A stretch of DNA of 64,000 nt, from contig NZ_FOUJ01000001.1 of assembly GCF_900114835.1 (NCBI RefSeq), forward strand, positions 310,001-374,000. The letters are read 5' to 3'. Source of the DNA: Methanolobus profundi (GTDB lineage Archaea > Halobacteriota > Methanosarcinia > Methanosarcinales > Methanosarcinaceae). The notes under the pieces were generated by a model that saw only the letters and a list, made by a program, of their open reading frames with translations, did not search any database and was not told the DNA's origin. How positions within the stretch are numbered: the stretch's first letter is position 1; each line of letters starts with the position of its first letter. Of this stretch, positions 34,062 through 42,205 are shown in pieces. Made by a program: the position numbers and the translations under genes.

Positions 34062-34961
34062 ATGGACAGGACGATCACTGTTGTAGGCCATGCTGCCATA
34101 GACCTGCTCTTCGATGTTGAGAACATCGCTATCCACAATGAATCCCATCCCATAATAGACTATAACCAGTATTATGGGGGCGGAGCTGCCAATATCGCTA
34201 TTGCCATTGCCATCCTTGGTGGTAATGCACAGTTGATATCTGCAGTTGGCGGAGACTTTGCATCATCAGGCTATGAGGCAGAACTTGAGAAGCACAGTGT
34301 TGACCTTTCCCTTTTATACCGTTTCCCTGAGGAAAAGAGCACAAGAGCTTTTGTGTTCACTGACAGGGACCACCATCAGAGCACGTATTTCCATTGGGGA
34401 GCATCCATAAAGCTCAAAGAACTGGAACCACCTGAAGTTGACTTTGTTCATCTTGCAACATCTGATTCCACATACAATGCAAGGATCGCTAAAAAAGCAG
34501 GCTTTGTTTCCTTTGATCCGGGACAGGATCTTGTCACTTATTCAAAGGAGAATCTCGAAAGCATCCTTGAGAACACCAATATCCTTTTCACTAACAAGCA
34601 TGAGATCCAGCGTGTCTGCGATATGACAGGCAGGTCACTTGAGGACATTCTTGCTATGATCGAGACCGTTGTTGTGACCTATGATGCCAGTGGCAGTAAG
34701 ATCTACAATGGAGGAACTGAGGTCACTATACCTGTAGTTCCTGTAAAGGCTCTTGATCCTACTGGTGCAGGAGATGCTTACAGAGCAGGTTTCCTGCTTG
34801 CATACACTCGTGGATACCCACTGGAAGCATGTGGCAGGATCGGTTCAACAGTAGCTTCTTTTGCAGTTCAGAACATAGGTTGTCAGACAGACCTTCCAAC
34901 ATGGGATGTCATGAAGGCAAGATATGAAGAGAACTTTGGTACATTTCCTGAAATTGAGTGA
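34062..34961 (+). CDS. PfkB-family carbohydrate/nucleoside kinase
   Basis: 299 residues. Both PfkB signatures are present: GGGAANIAIAIAILGGNAQL (about 37-56) and the C-terminal DPTGAGDAYRAGFLLAYTRG (about 231-250) with the catalytic Asp and anion hole. Ribokinase fold; the phosphate acceptor could be a sugar or nucleoside. The frame extends upstream inside DUF555, but ATG 34062 gives the natural start MDRTITVVGHAAIDLLFDV. Followed by a clear terminator, so it is the last gene of the herA-DUF357-DUF555 series. Confidence 0.88.
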   Translation: MDRTITVVGHAAIDLLFDVENIAIHNESHPIIDYNQYYGGGAANIAIAIAILGGNAQLISAVGGDFASSGYEAELEKHSVDLSLLYRFPEEKSTRAFVFTDRDHHQSTYFHWGASIKLKELEPPEVDFVHLATSDSTYNARIAKKAGFVSFDPGQDLVTYSKENLESILENTNILFTNKHEIQRVCDMTGRSLEDILAMIETVVVTYDASGSKIYNGGTEVTIPVVPVKALDPTGAGDAYRAGFLLAYTRGYPLEACGRIGSTVASFAVQNIGCQTDLPTWDVMKARYEENFGTFPEIE

Positions 34962-34989
34962 TCCCTTCCAGGGATACCCTTCTTTTTTA
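34961..34989 (+). terminator. Terminator after the PfkB gene
   Basis: Hairpin ATCCCT (34961-34966) / AGGGAT (34970-34975), 3-base loop, then CTTCTTTTTTAT. Confidence 0.65.
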
Positions 34990-35048
34990 TAAGATCCAAT
35001 TTTAGTATTTGCTATTCTGCGGCGATATTATATATTATAGATATCAAA

Positions 35049-35082
35049 GACTTTTTATATACATAGCATTATATAATAATCG
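35049..35082 (+). promoter_or_regulatory. TATA box of the pilus/secretion operon, leaderless start
   Basis: CTTTTTATATAC (about 35050-35060) lies 22-32 bp before ATG 35083, with no ribosome binding site between, so the first gene is probably translated from a leaderless mRNA. The surrounding DNA is nearly all A/T. Confidence 0.5.
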
Positions 35083-36774
35083 ATGATGGAACTTGGATCA
35101 GTTGCTGACAATACAGGAACAACAAATTCAGATGATGTGTCTGGTAACAATGTTGATAAAAGGTCCGTATTTTCCTCTCTGGTCGACAGCATCAAGGCAG
35201 GCATTCATTTTATTCGATATCCACGTACCAGTCTTCCTGTCTACGACCCTGAAGAGCATGGAACACTTGTAGAATTCGAGATCCCTGAAGGTTTTACCGA
35301 AGTAGAGCGATACTGGGTAAATGAGCCTTATTCTTTTGTTTCTATCATTGAAAGAGGTAATATCTATAGATATTATGTAGTGGAACCCACACTAACAGCT
35401 TATGAGAAAGATATTCTTGAAAGGGTGTATGATGATTTGCAGGATATCCTGAGCCTTGGTGGTGTAAATTCCCGAAAGGGTAAAGAAACAGTGCTTATGG
35501 AAAATGCACTGATACTTTTCAACAGATACCATGCCAGTCTGGGTATGCCCTCTACTTTTCGTATCCTTTACTATCTGAAACGTAATTTTCTGGGTTTTGA
35601 CCGTATCAATTCTCTCATGCTCGACCCTAACATAGAGGATATCTCCTGTGATGGTATCGGTATACCCATCTTCATGTATCATAACAGGTACAGGAACATC
35701 AAGACAAATGTGTCCTTCAAGGAAGAGGAACTCAATTCTCTTGTAATAAAGCTCTGCCAGAAAAGTGGAAAACACATATCTGTGAGTGAGCCAATGGTCG
35801 ATGCGACCCTGCCGGAAGGTTCCCGTTTGCAGGCAACCCTGGGTAAGGAAATAACCACAAGAGGAAGTTCTTTTACCATCAGGAAGTTCAGGGGTGACCC
35901 TATAACTCCGATCGATCTTATCAATTATAATACTTGTAACGTTGAGATGATGGCATATTTCTGGCTTGCCATCGAGAATGGGGATTGTGCCATCTTTGCA
36001 GGTGGTACTGCATCTGGTAAGACCTCATTGCTCAACGCTGTCTCACTTTTCATCCCGCCTCTTTCCAAAGTGGTCTCCATAGAGGATACAAGGGAATTGA
36101 CCCTTCATCATGATAACTGGATAGCCGGTGTTACCCGTAAGCCATTGAACATAGCTAATGCAGGTGAGGTTTCAATGTACGATCTGCTTCGCTCTGCACT
36201 CAGGCAAAGACCTGAATACATACTTGTAGGTGAGATCAGGGGTGAAGAGGCACTTACGCTTTTCCAGGCCATATCAACTGGTCATGCAACCTACTCCACC
36301 ATGCATGCCGGTGATGTGCAGACCGTTGTTAACAGGCTTGACAGTCCTCCTCTGAATGTTCCTCATGTGATGCTACAATCCCTGGATATACTCAGCATAC
36401 AGATACAGACCTTCGTGAACAATGAAAGAGTACGCAGGACACAGAGTCTTGTGGAGTTCACAGGAATAGATACAAAGACCGGATATATACGCATAAATGA
36501 GCTATACAGATGGGACCCGGTAACTGATACTTTCATCAGCAACGGTGATTCGTATACTCTCAATAAGATCATGGTAGCAAGGGGTTGGGACAGGGGCAGA
36601 TTATCAGAAGAACTTGATAACAGGGCCCGTATACTTGCTTATCTCCGTGACAATGGTATCAGGGACTATGTGCGTATATCGCTTGTTGTACAGGCATATG
36701 ATGCCAATCCGGAAAATGTCCTCGAAGCTATCGGGAACGATACACTGGTATCGCTGCTCGAGCAGAATTTGTAG
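35083..36774 (+). CDS. Type II/IV secretion-type ATPase (archaeal pilus motor)
   Basis: 563 residues, GspE/PilB/ArlI superfamily. N-terminal 170 residues are specific to archaeal members; then LMLDPNIEDISCDGIGIPIF (about 184-203), Walker A FAGGTASGKTSLLNAVSLFI (about 306-325), the Asp box SIEDTRELTLHHDNW, Walker B YILVGEIRGEEALTLFQAIS (about 381-400) and the His box TGHATYSTMHAGD are intact. It powers assembly of a type IV pilus-like fibre or secretion through the membrane platform encoded next, 8 bases downstream. It ends in TAG. Confidence 0.9.
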   Translation: MMELGSVADNTGTTNSDDVSGNNVDKRSVFSSLVDSIKAGIHFIRYPRTSLPVYDPEEHGTLVEFEIPEGFTEVERYWVNEPYSFVSIIERGNIYRYYVVEPTLTAYEKDILERVYDDLQDILSLGGVNSRKGKETVLMENALILFNRYHASLGMPSTFRILYYLKRNFLGFDRINSLMLDPNIEDISCDGIGIPIFMYHNRYRNIKTNVSFKEEELNSLVIKLCQKSGKHISVSEPMVDATLPEGSRLQATLGKEITTRGSSFTIRKFRGDPITPIDLINYNTCNVEMMAYFWLAIENGDCAIFAGGTASGKTSLLNAVSLFIPPLSKVVSIEDTRELTLHHDNWIAGVTRKPLNIANAGEVSMYDLLRSALRQRPEYILVGEIRGEEALTLFQAISTGHATYSTMHAGDVQTVVNRLDSPPLNVPHVMLQSLDILSIQIQTFVNNERVRRTQSLVEFTGIDTKTGYIRINELYRWDPVTDTFISNGDSYTLNKIMVARGWDRGRLSEELDNRARILAYLRDNGIRDYVRISLVVQAYDANPENVLEAIGNDTLVSLLEQNL

Positions 36775-36782
36775 GTGCCTGT

Positions 36783-38729
36783 ATGGATATCATTGATTCT
36801 GTATCATATCTTATCTTCGGAAAATATGTCCGCAAACATATTCATCGTTATGATTACCAGAGGGCATTGATCCGTAAGGCGGGAATGGGTATACTCATTG
36901 AGCAGTATATTGCCCAGATCTATCTGTTATCATCTTTAATGGCTTTACTTGCAGGGTTTGCAGGTCTTCTGACCGGATACTTCTTCCTGGGAGATGTCAC
37001 TCCTGAAGTCCTTGGTCTTGAAAATACATATCCTGTGATACTTTCGAATTTCCATTTCTTCATCAGTATTGTTGTTGCTGTTATGTGTTCTCTGGTAGTA
37101 TCTTATCTTACCTATTTCATATTCATATCCATACCTGAGGTACAGGCCAATGTACGAAGTACTCTCATAAATCAATCACTACCACATACAACTGCCTATC
37201 TCTATGCGATGAGCAGAGGTGGTGGAATGAACCTTCTGGATATTATGAAGTCCCTGTCTGAGAACTACTATATCTACGGTGCATCTGCTGAAGAGGTAGG
37301 GTTCATAGTAAAGGACATGGAGTATTATGGCACTGATCTTCTGGATGCATTCGACAGGGCAGGGCAGCGTACATCATCCAAGAAGTTCAAGGACTTTCTC
37401 GATGGTATGACCTCCGTTGTGACCAGTGGTGGAGACATCACTTCATATTTAAAGGCAAAGAATGACCAGTATCGTTTGACAGCCACTAAGGAACAGAAGA
37501 TCTTCTTTGAGACCCTTGGAGTTCTCGCAGAAGTGTATATCTCTGCTTTTGTGGCAGGTCCTCTTTTCCTTATCACTATACTTGTAGTACTGGGTCTTGT
37601 AAATCCGAACTCTGCCAGTATCCTTGATTTTATTGTCTATATCGTTATTCCTATAGGTACTGTGTTCTTCCTCATTCTCCTTAATTCACTAGCTAATGAT
37701 AATCCCAAGGTTCCAGATTATTACACCGTGGAGAAAAAACTAGATGTTTTCTCAGAGGTACCTCTAAAAGAGGGTGATGAAGATGAAGAACAAAAAAGGA
37801 AGATGATCAGATATTACATGCTCTTTGTAAAGACAATGGATAAAGTTATGCATCCGTTGAGCTTCTTTACAAGTAAGCCATCATATGTCTTCTTTATCAC
37901 TGTGCCTCTTGCTTCTATATACGCTTTTTTCACTGTGAGCGAATATGTGCGGATCGCCAATATAATCTACTTCAGGAATTTCAATACTCTAACAGCGAGT
38001 ATCGTAGATGATCACATATTCATTGCCATACTCATCCTGTTGATACCTTTTGTTATATTTGATGAGCTTCGTACATATCGTATCAAGCAGATAGAGTCAA
38101 GTATCCCTGATTTCCTCAACAATCTGGCAAGTATCAATGAAGCAGGTATCCTTCTTGTCGATGCTATAATCATGAGCATGCAGTTGAAGATAGGTGTTCT
38201 TCATTCAGAGGTAAGGCGGCTTGTTAATGACATATCATGGGGTACAAAACTTGATGATGCATTGAAGAAGTTCGAATATCGCATCCGAACTGATATGACA
38301 AGACGTATAATTACACTTATTATCAAGGCCAATGAGGCAACCAGTGACATTAAGACCGTTCTGACAATAGCAGCACACGATGCTGATATGCAGAGGCAGC
38401 TCAAAAAGGAACGTAATGCAGAGATGTTCGTTTACGTTTTCATCATCTATATAGCATTCATGGTGTTCCTGTTCATTGTTTACATACTTGCAGCTTATTT
38501 CCTTCCGGCTATGCCTGCATCTACCGAGAATGCCATGGCCGGAGCATCTCTTATAATTGATTTCGATCTCGAGAAATATACTTTGTTATTCTTCCATGCT
38601 GCTATGATCCAGGGATTCTGTTCAGGCCTTGTTGCAGGTAAGATGGGCAGCGGTACTATCCAGTCAGGGCTCAAACATTCTATTATGATGATGTCAATAT
38701 CTTATATTATATTCACAGTACTTATCTGA
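36783..38729 (+). CDS. Pilus assembly membrane platform protein with two T2SSF domains
   Basis: 648 residues of the TadC/ArlJ class. Two copies of the type II secretion F domain can be seen (about 110-270 with SLPHTTAYLYAMSRGGGMNL, and about 440-590 with IPDFLNNLASINEAGILLVD), each followed by membrane helices; nine or so helices in all. Archaeal double-domain length. Lies between the ATPase and pilin-like genes with 8- and 9-base gaps, so the three are one operon. Confidence 0.88.
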   Translation: MDIIDSVSYLIFGKYVRKHIHRYDYQRALIRKAGMGILIEQYIAQIYLLSSLMALLAGFAGLLTGYFFLGDVTPEVLGLENTYPVILSNFHFFISIVVAVMCSLVVSYLTYFIFISIPEVQANVRSTLINQSLPHTTAYLYAMSRGGGMNLLDIMKSLSENYYIYGASAEEVGFIVKDMEYYGTDLLDAFDRAGQRTSSKKFKDFLDGMTSVVTSGGDITSYLKAKNDQYRLTATKEQKIFFETLGVLAEVYISAFVAGPLFLITILVVLGLVNPNSASILDFIVYIVIPIGTVFFLILLNSLANDNPKVPDYYTVEKKLDVFSEVPLKEGDEDEEQKRKMIRYYMLFVKTMDKVMHPLSFFTSKPSYVFFITVPLASIYAFFTVSEYVRIANIIYFRNFNTLTASIVDDHIFIAILILLIPFVIFDELRTYRIKQIESSIPDFLNNLASINEAGILLVDAIIMSMQLKIGVLHSEVRRLVNDISWGTKLDDALKKFEYRIRTDMTRRIITLIIKANEATSDIKTVLTIAAHDADMQRQLKKERNAEMFVYVFIIYIAFMVFLFIVYILAAYFLPAMPASTENAMAGASLIIDFDLEKYTLLFFHAAMIQGFCSGLVAGKMGSGTIQSGLKHSIMMMSISYIIFTVLI

Positions 38730-38738
38730 GGCCAACAT

Positions 38739-39656
38739 ATGAGAACACAGAAAAGGGAGAATATCATGGAAATAAAAAGAATGGGCAATTGTGACAGTGC
38801 CATTTCCAGTGTGGTATCAGCTGTGCTTCTTCTTGGTATCGTTGTATCTTTGATCACTGTTGTGAATGTACAATATGTTCCTGAATGGAAGACCACTGCT
38901 GAACAGGTGCATATGGATGATGTTTTCTATGATATGGCTGAGATGAAGAACGAGGTTGACATATTATCGGCATATTCTCTGACAGAACCTTCAACAACCC
39001 TTGCAGTGAGTGTACCTGTCAAAATGGGCGGTGGATCCATCCCAATTTTCGCATCAGGTAAGTCCAGTGGCAGGCTGGCGATAAATGATGAGGACTTTGA
39101 TATGAGCATAGTAGCGATGACACCGGGTCTATACTATAATAGTGATCCTTTGCTGCTGGACCTTGGTACTATCACTTATGTATCCAATAACAATTATTTT
39201 GTGGACCAGGTATTTACATATGAGAATGGTGCTCTTATTGTTTCCCAAAATGATAATTCACTGATGAGACTTGAACCACAGATGTCTATGAAAAGGACGG
39301 AAAATGGTACCAATATCACGATGTATGTCAATGCACTGGATATCAATGGTCCTACTAGAAGTATCAGCAGTAGTTCTGTTGAAGAACTTAATTTCAGGAC
39401 AAATGGTTCCGATTCCCTTTACTGGGAGGGCCTGCTATTCTCAGATATGACTATGACCCTGAGAACATCACATCCGTCCTCATGGGTAACTTTCTTTGAG
39501 ACAATGACAGATGATTCCGGGATCGATGCTGCGGACTATTCAATAAGTTACAATGATTCTGTGGTGGTCTTCTTCCTGGAAGGTGATGCAGGAGAGGATA
39601 TTAAGCTCAATGTGACAAAATCCATCTTTGATGTGAACCTGAACCTTCTGACATGA
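38739..39656 (+). CDS. Archaeal pilin-like / DUF1628-type secreted protein
   Basis: 305 residues. A short polar N-terminus (GNCDSAISSVVSAVLLLGIV...) runs straight into a hydrophobic helix, as in archaeal type IV pilins, followed by a large extracellular beta-rich domain with many Asn-x-Ser/Thr sites that could be N-glycosylated. Two starts are possible: ATG 38739 (TGAGG upstream) or ATG 38766 (GGGAG 6 bases upstream). The large size suggests a minor pilin or adhesin rather than the main subunit, and no second small pilin gene is seen nearby. Confidence 0.75.
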   Translation: MRTQKRENIMEIKRMGNCDSAISSVVSAVLLLGIVVSLITVVNVQYVPEWKTTAEQVHMDDVFYDMAEMKNEVDILSAYSLTEPSTTLAVSVPVKMGGGSIPIFASGKSSGRLAINDEDFDMSIVAMTPGLYYNSDPLLLDLGTITYVSNNNYFVDQVFTYENGALIVSQNDNSLMRLEPQMSMKRTENGTNITMYVNALDINGPTRSISSSSVEELNFRTNGSDSLYWEGLLFSDMTMTLRTSHPSSWVTFFETMTDDSGIDAADYSISYNDSVVVFFLEGDAGEDIKLNVTKSIFDVNLNLLT

Positions 39657-39766
39657 AAATGTTCTTTTTAATCAGGTCACATTGTTCATTTTTAGTATTC
39701 GTTCTGATATCGTTCAATACTTAACTTAATCAGTGATCAAGGCAAATCTTCTATTGGGTGCCATTT

Positions 39767-40783
39767 ATGATCAGAGAGGCGATGCTTTATGACAGGCTTG
39801 AAGGTGGAAAGGTCCAGTGTAGACTTTGTAGTCACAGGTGCAGGATATCTCTGGGTAAGAGGGGATTATGTGCTGTGAGGGAGAACAGGGAAGGGGTCCT
39901 GTATACCCTGAACTATAATGTTGTATCCAGTGAGGCTGTAGACCCGATCGAGAAGAAGCCGCTCTTCCATTTCCGTCCGGGCTCGCTTGCCTATTCCCTT
40001 GGGACGATCGGTTGTAATTTCAGGTGCAAGCATTGCCAGAACTGGACGATATCACAGATAGATATAGATGAGTCCAATGCTATCGAGATGAGTCCCGAGG
40101 TGGCTGTTGAAAGAGCTCTGGCCTCCGGGGCCGAGGTTATCGCATGGACGTATAATGAGCCTACTATATGGTTCGAGTATACCTATGACTGTGCAAAGCT
40201 GGCAAAGGAAGCCGGACTTGGGACCGTGTATGTAACGAATGGATATATCACAAGGGAAGGACTGGAGATGATAGCTCCGTATCTTGATGCTTTCAGGGTG
40301 GATATCAAGGCATTCACGGAGAAGTTCTATCATGATATCGCAGGTGCGAAGCTGGCACCTGTCCTTGAGTCTGCAAAGCTTGCAAGGGAACTTGGAATGC
40401 ATGTTGAGGTCATCAACCTTATCATTCCGACACTCAATGACTCGCCTGATGAGATTAGGGAGATGTGTGTATGGATACGTGAGAACCTTGGTCGTGAGAC
40501 TCCAGTTCATTTCACTCGCTTCCATCCATATTATAAGTTGCAGAACCTCCCATCCACACCGCTGGTAACTCTTGAAAGGGCATATGATATTGCAAGGGAG
40601 GAAGACCTGCAATATGTCTATGTTGGTAATGTACCGGGAACCGAGTATGAGAATACCTTTTGTCCTCAATGTGGAGAATTGCTTATAAAGAGGGGAATGT
40701 TCAGTGTTGAGCTTAACAGGATGACCGATGAGCGCACTTGCCCACGTTGCGGCAGGCAAATTGCCATTGTGACCGGGCATTGA
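39767..40783 (+). CDS. amrS: AmmeMemoRadiSam-system radical SAM enzyme
   Basis: About 338 residues (COG1180). N-terminal cysteines VQCRLCSHRCRISLGKRGLC, then the radical SAM cluster motif IGCNFRCKHCQNWTISQ (CX3CX2C, about 85-101), EVIAWTYNEPTIWFEYTYDC, and a C-terminal zinc-ribbon-like pair CPQCGELLIKR and CPRCGRQI. The family generates a 5'-deoxyadenosyl radical; it co-occurs with AmmeMemoRadiSam proteins A and B, which are not in the window, and its substrate is unknown. ATG 39767 is preferred over GTG 39758. Confidence 0.85.
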   Translation: MIREAMLYDRLEGGKVQCRLCSHRCRISLGKRGLCAVRENREGVLYTLNYNVVSSEAVDPIEKKPLFHFRPGSLAYSLGTIGCNFRCKHCQNWTISQIDIDESNAIEMSPEVAVERALASGAEVIAWTYNEPTIWFEYTYDCAKLAKEAGLGTVYVTNGYITREGLEMIAPYLDAFRVDIKAFTEKFYHDIAGAKLAPVLESAKLARELGMHVEVINLIIPTLNDSPDEIREMCVWIRENLGRETPVHFTRFHPYYKLQNLPSTPLVTLERAYDIAREEDLQYVYVGNVPGTEYENTFCPQCGELLIKRGMFSVELNRMTDERTCPRCGRQIAIVTGH

Positions 40784-41001
40784 GGCATTTATTCATCACC
40801 CCTAGCAGCAAACTTCTTTTATATTTATTTTATTATGTAACTACTATAGGTTACCTTTATCTACGTTAGGTCCGTTTCAACCCCTTTGTTTCTACTGGAA
40901 CATATACATTTAACCATATATTATAATCATCATTATGATGACTCCATTTTGAAGGCCTAAAAATGAGGAAAAATGGGGTAAAATGCCCGTGCAATCAAAA
41001 G

Positions 41002-41010
41002 GTTTAAAAG
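41002..41010 (+). promoter_or_regulatory. TATA box of the tRNA pair
   Basis: GTTTAAAAG lies about 50 bp before tRNA-Asn, leaving a short precursor leader that includes GCGCCTAAGCGC. Both tRNAs are probably one transcript. Confidence 0.45.
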
Positions 41011-41055
41011 CAATAACTGCATTAGAGGAATTCGCGCCTAAGCGCCTTGCTGAGA

Positions 41056-41128
41056 GCCGCAATAACTCAGTTGGTAGAGTGTCTGGCTGTTAACCAGAAT
41101 GTCACAGGTTCGAGCCCTGTTTGCGGCG
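41056..41128 (+). tRNA. tRNA-Asn (GTT)
   Basis: Full cloverleaf: acceptor GCCGCAA/TTGCGGC, anticodon stem TCTGG/CCAGA around CTGTTAA, T arm ACAGG-TTCGAGC-CCTGT, discriminator G. The 3' CCA is not encoded. Confidence 0.95.
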
Positions 41129-41148
41129 CTTCATACTCTTCTCGTATT

Positions 41149-41223
41149 GGGCCTGTAGCTTAGCCAGGTTAGAGCGCTCGGCTCATAACCGAGCGGCCAC
41201 CGGTTCGAATCCGGTTAGGCCCA
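41149..41223 (+). tRNA. tRNA with CAT anticodon (Met elongator, or Ile2)
   Basis: Full cloverleaf: acceptor GGGCCTG/TAGGCCC, anticodon stem CTCGG/CCGAG around CTCATAA, T arm ACCGG-TTCGAAT-CCGGT, discriminator A, no encoded CCA. The CAT anticodon fits elongator Met, or the Ile tRNA whose first anticodon base is changed to agmatidine; the sequence alone does not settle this. It is the last core feature before the defence island. Confidence 0.9.
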
Positions 41224-41482
41224 CTTAAAAACTTTCAATAGTCCTAGTATGGCTGTATTTTTTGAGCGATTTTCTAGGATGATTTGTCTCTTTATTTCTA
41301 TCCTTTTGTGGGCAACTCTAAATAGTGAATATTTTTATTCAAAATCAATGTTTGTTATTAACAAATAGTTAGTAGCTTTTTTACTTTTCTTCTTAGTAAG
41401 TATCTCTATATTTATGTTAAATATTTATATTTTAATATCTTGTTATCTCCTAGAAAACTTTAAGGGATTTATAGGGATTAGA

Positions 41483-42019
41483 ATGAAATCAAAAGAAAAA
41501 ATAGAATGGGAGCTTACAATATTAAAACGCAAAAGACCCTTATTTGTCGATTTAAAAAGGAAAACATCCGGGTCTTGCATATCTTTTAATGATTTTGTCA
41601 TAGAAGGAAGGATTATTGCATTAGAATGGGTATTAGGTTCTCCTTCTTTTGAAACTAAGCATAGGATGGATACTACTGATTGGATACTAACTGAAATAGA
41701 TCTCTGTAACTTTGTTAGTAAAGGAATGAGATCAACAAAGGAAGTTTACAGAGAAATATCCAAAGTAAAGAAAAATCTCGGTCCTTATAAAACAGTATTA
41801 AATGATGAAATGACTGCATTTGAAAGAATAAATGCTAAAATGGTTCCATATGGTGATCAACCTATTGCCTATATTATGATAGGGATGAAAATTGCACTTG
41901 ATTGGGTGGTACTATCTCCATTTAAGGAATCAAAGGACAGGGCAAAGCGTAATAGAAATACACCCAGAACAGCAGGTAGCTATCCAATGAGGGAATGTTA
42001 CATCAAACCAAGAAGGTGA
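41483..42019 (+). CDS. Uncharacterised 178-residue protein at island start
   Basis: About 178 residues from ATG 41483 (AGGGATTAGA upstream); the frame continues to 41414 but the extra part reads as a poor, hydrophobic leader. Two similar sub-segments (GRIIALEWVLGSPSFETKHR at about 41-60 and MKIALDWVVLSPFKESKDR near 140) indicate an internal duplication. Basic, A+T rich, no recognised family. It is the first gene after the tRNAs, in the direction of the helicase. Confidence 0.6.
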   Translation: MKSKEKIEWELTILKRKRPLFVDLKRKTSGSCISFNDFVIEGRIIALEWVLGSPSFETKHRMDTTDWILTEIDLCNFVSKGMRSTKEVYREISKVKKNLGPYKTVLNDEMTAFERINAKMVPYGDQPIAYIMIGMKIALDWVVLSPFKESKDRAKRNRNTPRTAGSYPMRECYIKPRR

Positions 42020-42205
42020 ATCTCTCTCTTATACTTGAAAACAGACAGATTTTCATTCACGGATTAGAAAAAATCATATGACAAAATCAAAAGAACTTAA
42101 TTGTATCAACTATATTAATAATTAAAAGCTGATGTTTTCTAATTAAACTAGTAGATGGGATGAAAGTGAAATTGAAGATTTGACTTTTAATAAGGAGAGA
42201 TAAGA

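Noticed and set aside
40872-40905. GTTTCAACCCC...CTGGAAC string resembling an archaeal CRISPR repeat
   Set aside because: Only one copy is present, with no spacer-like periodicity and no cas gene in the window.
41021-41055. GCGCCTAAGCGC upstream of tRNA-Asn as a terminator or small RNA
   Set aside because: The stem is only four pairs and lies in the tRNA precursor leader.
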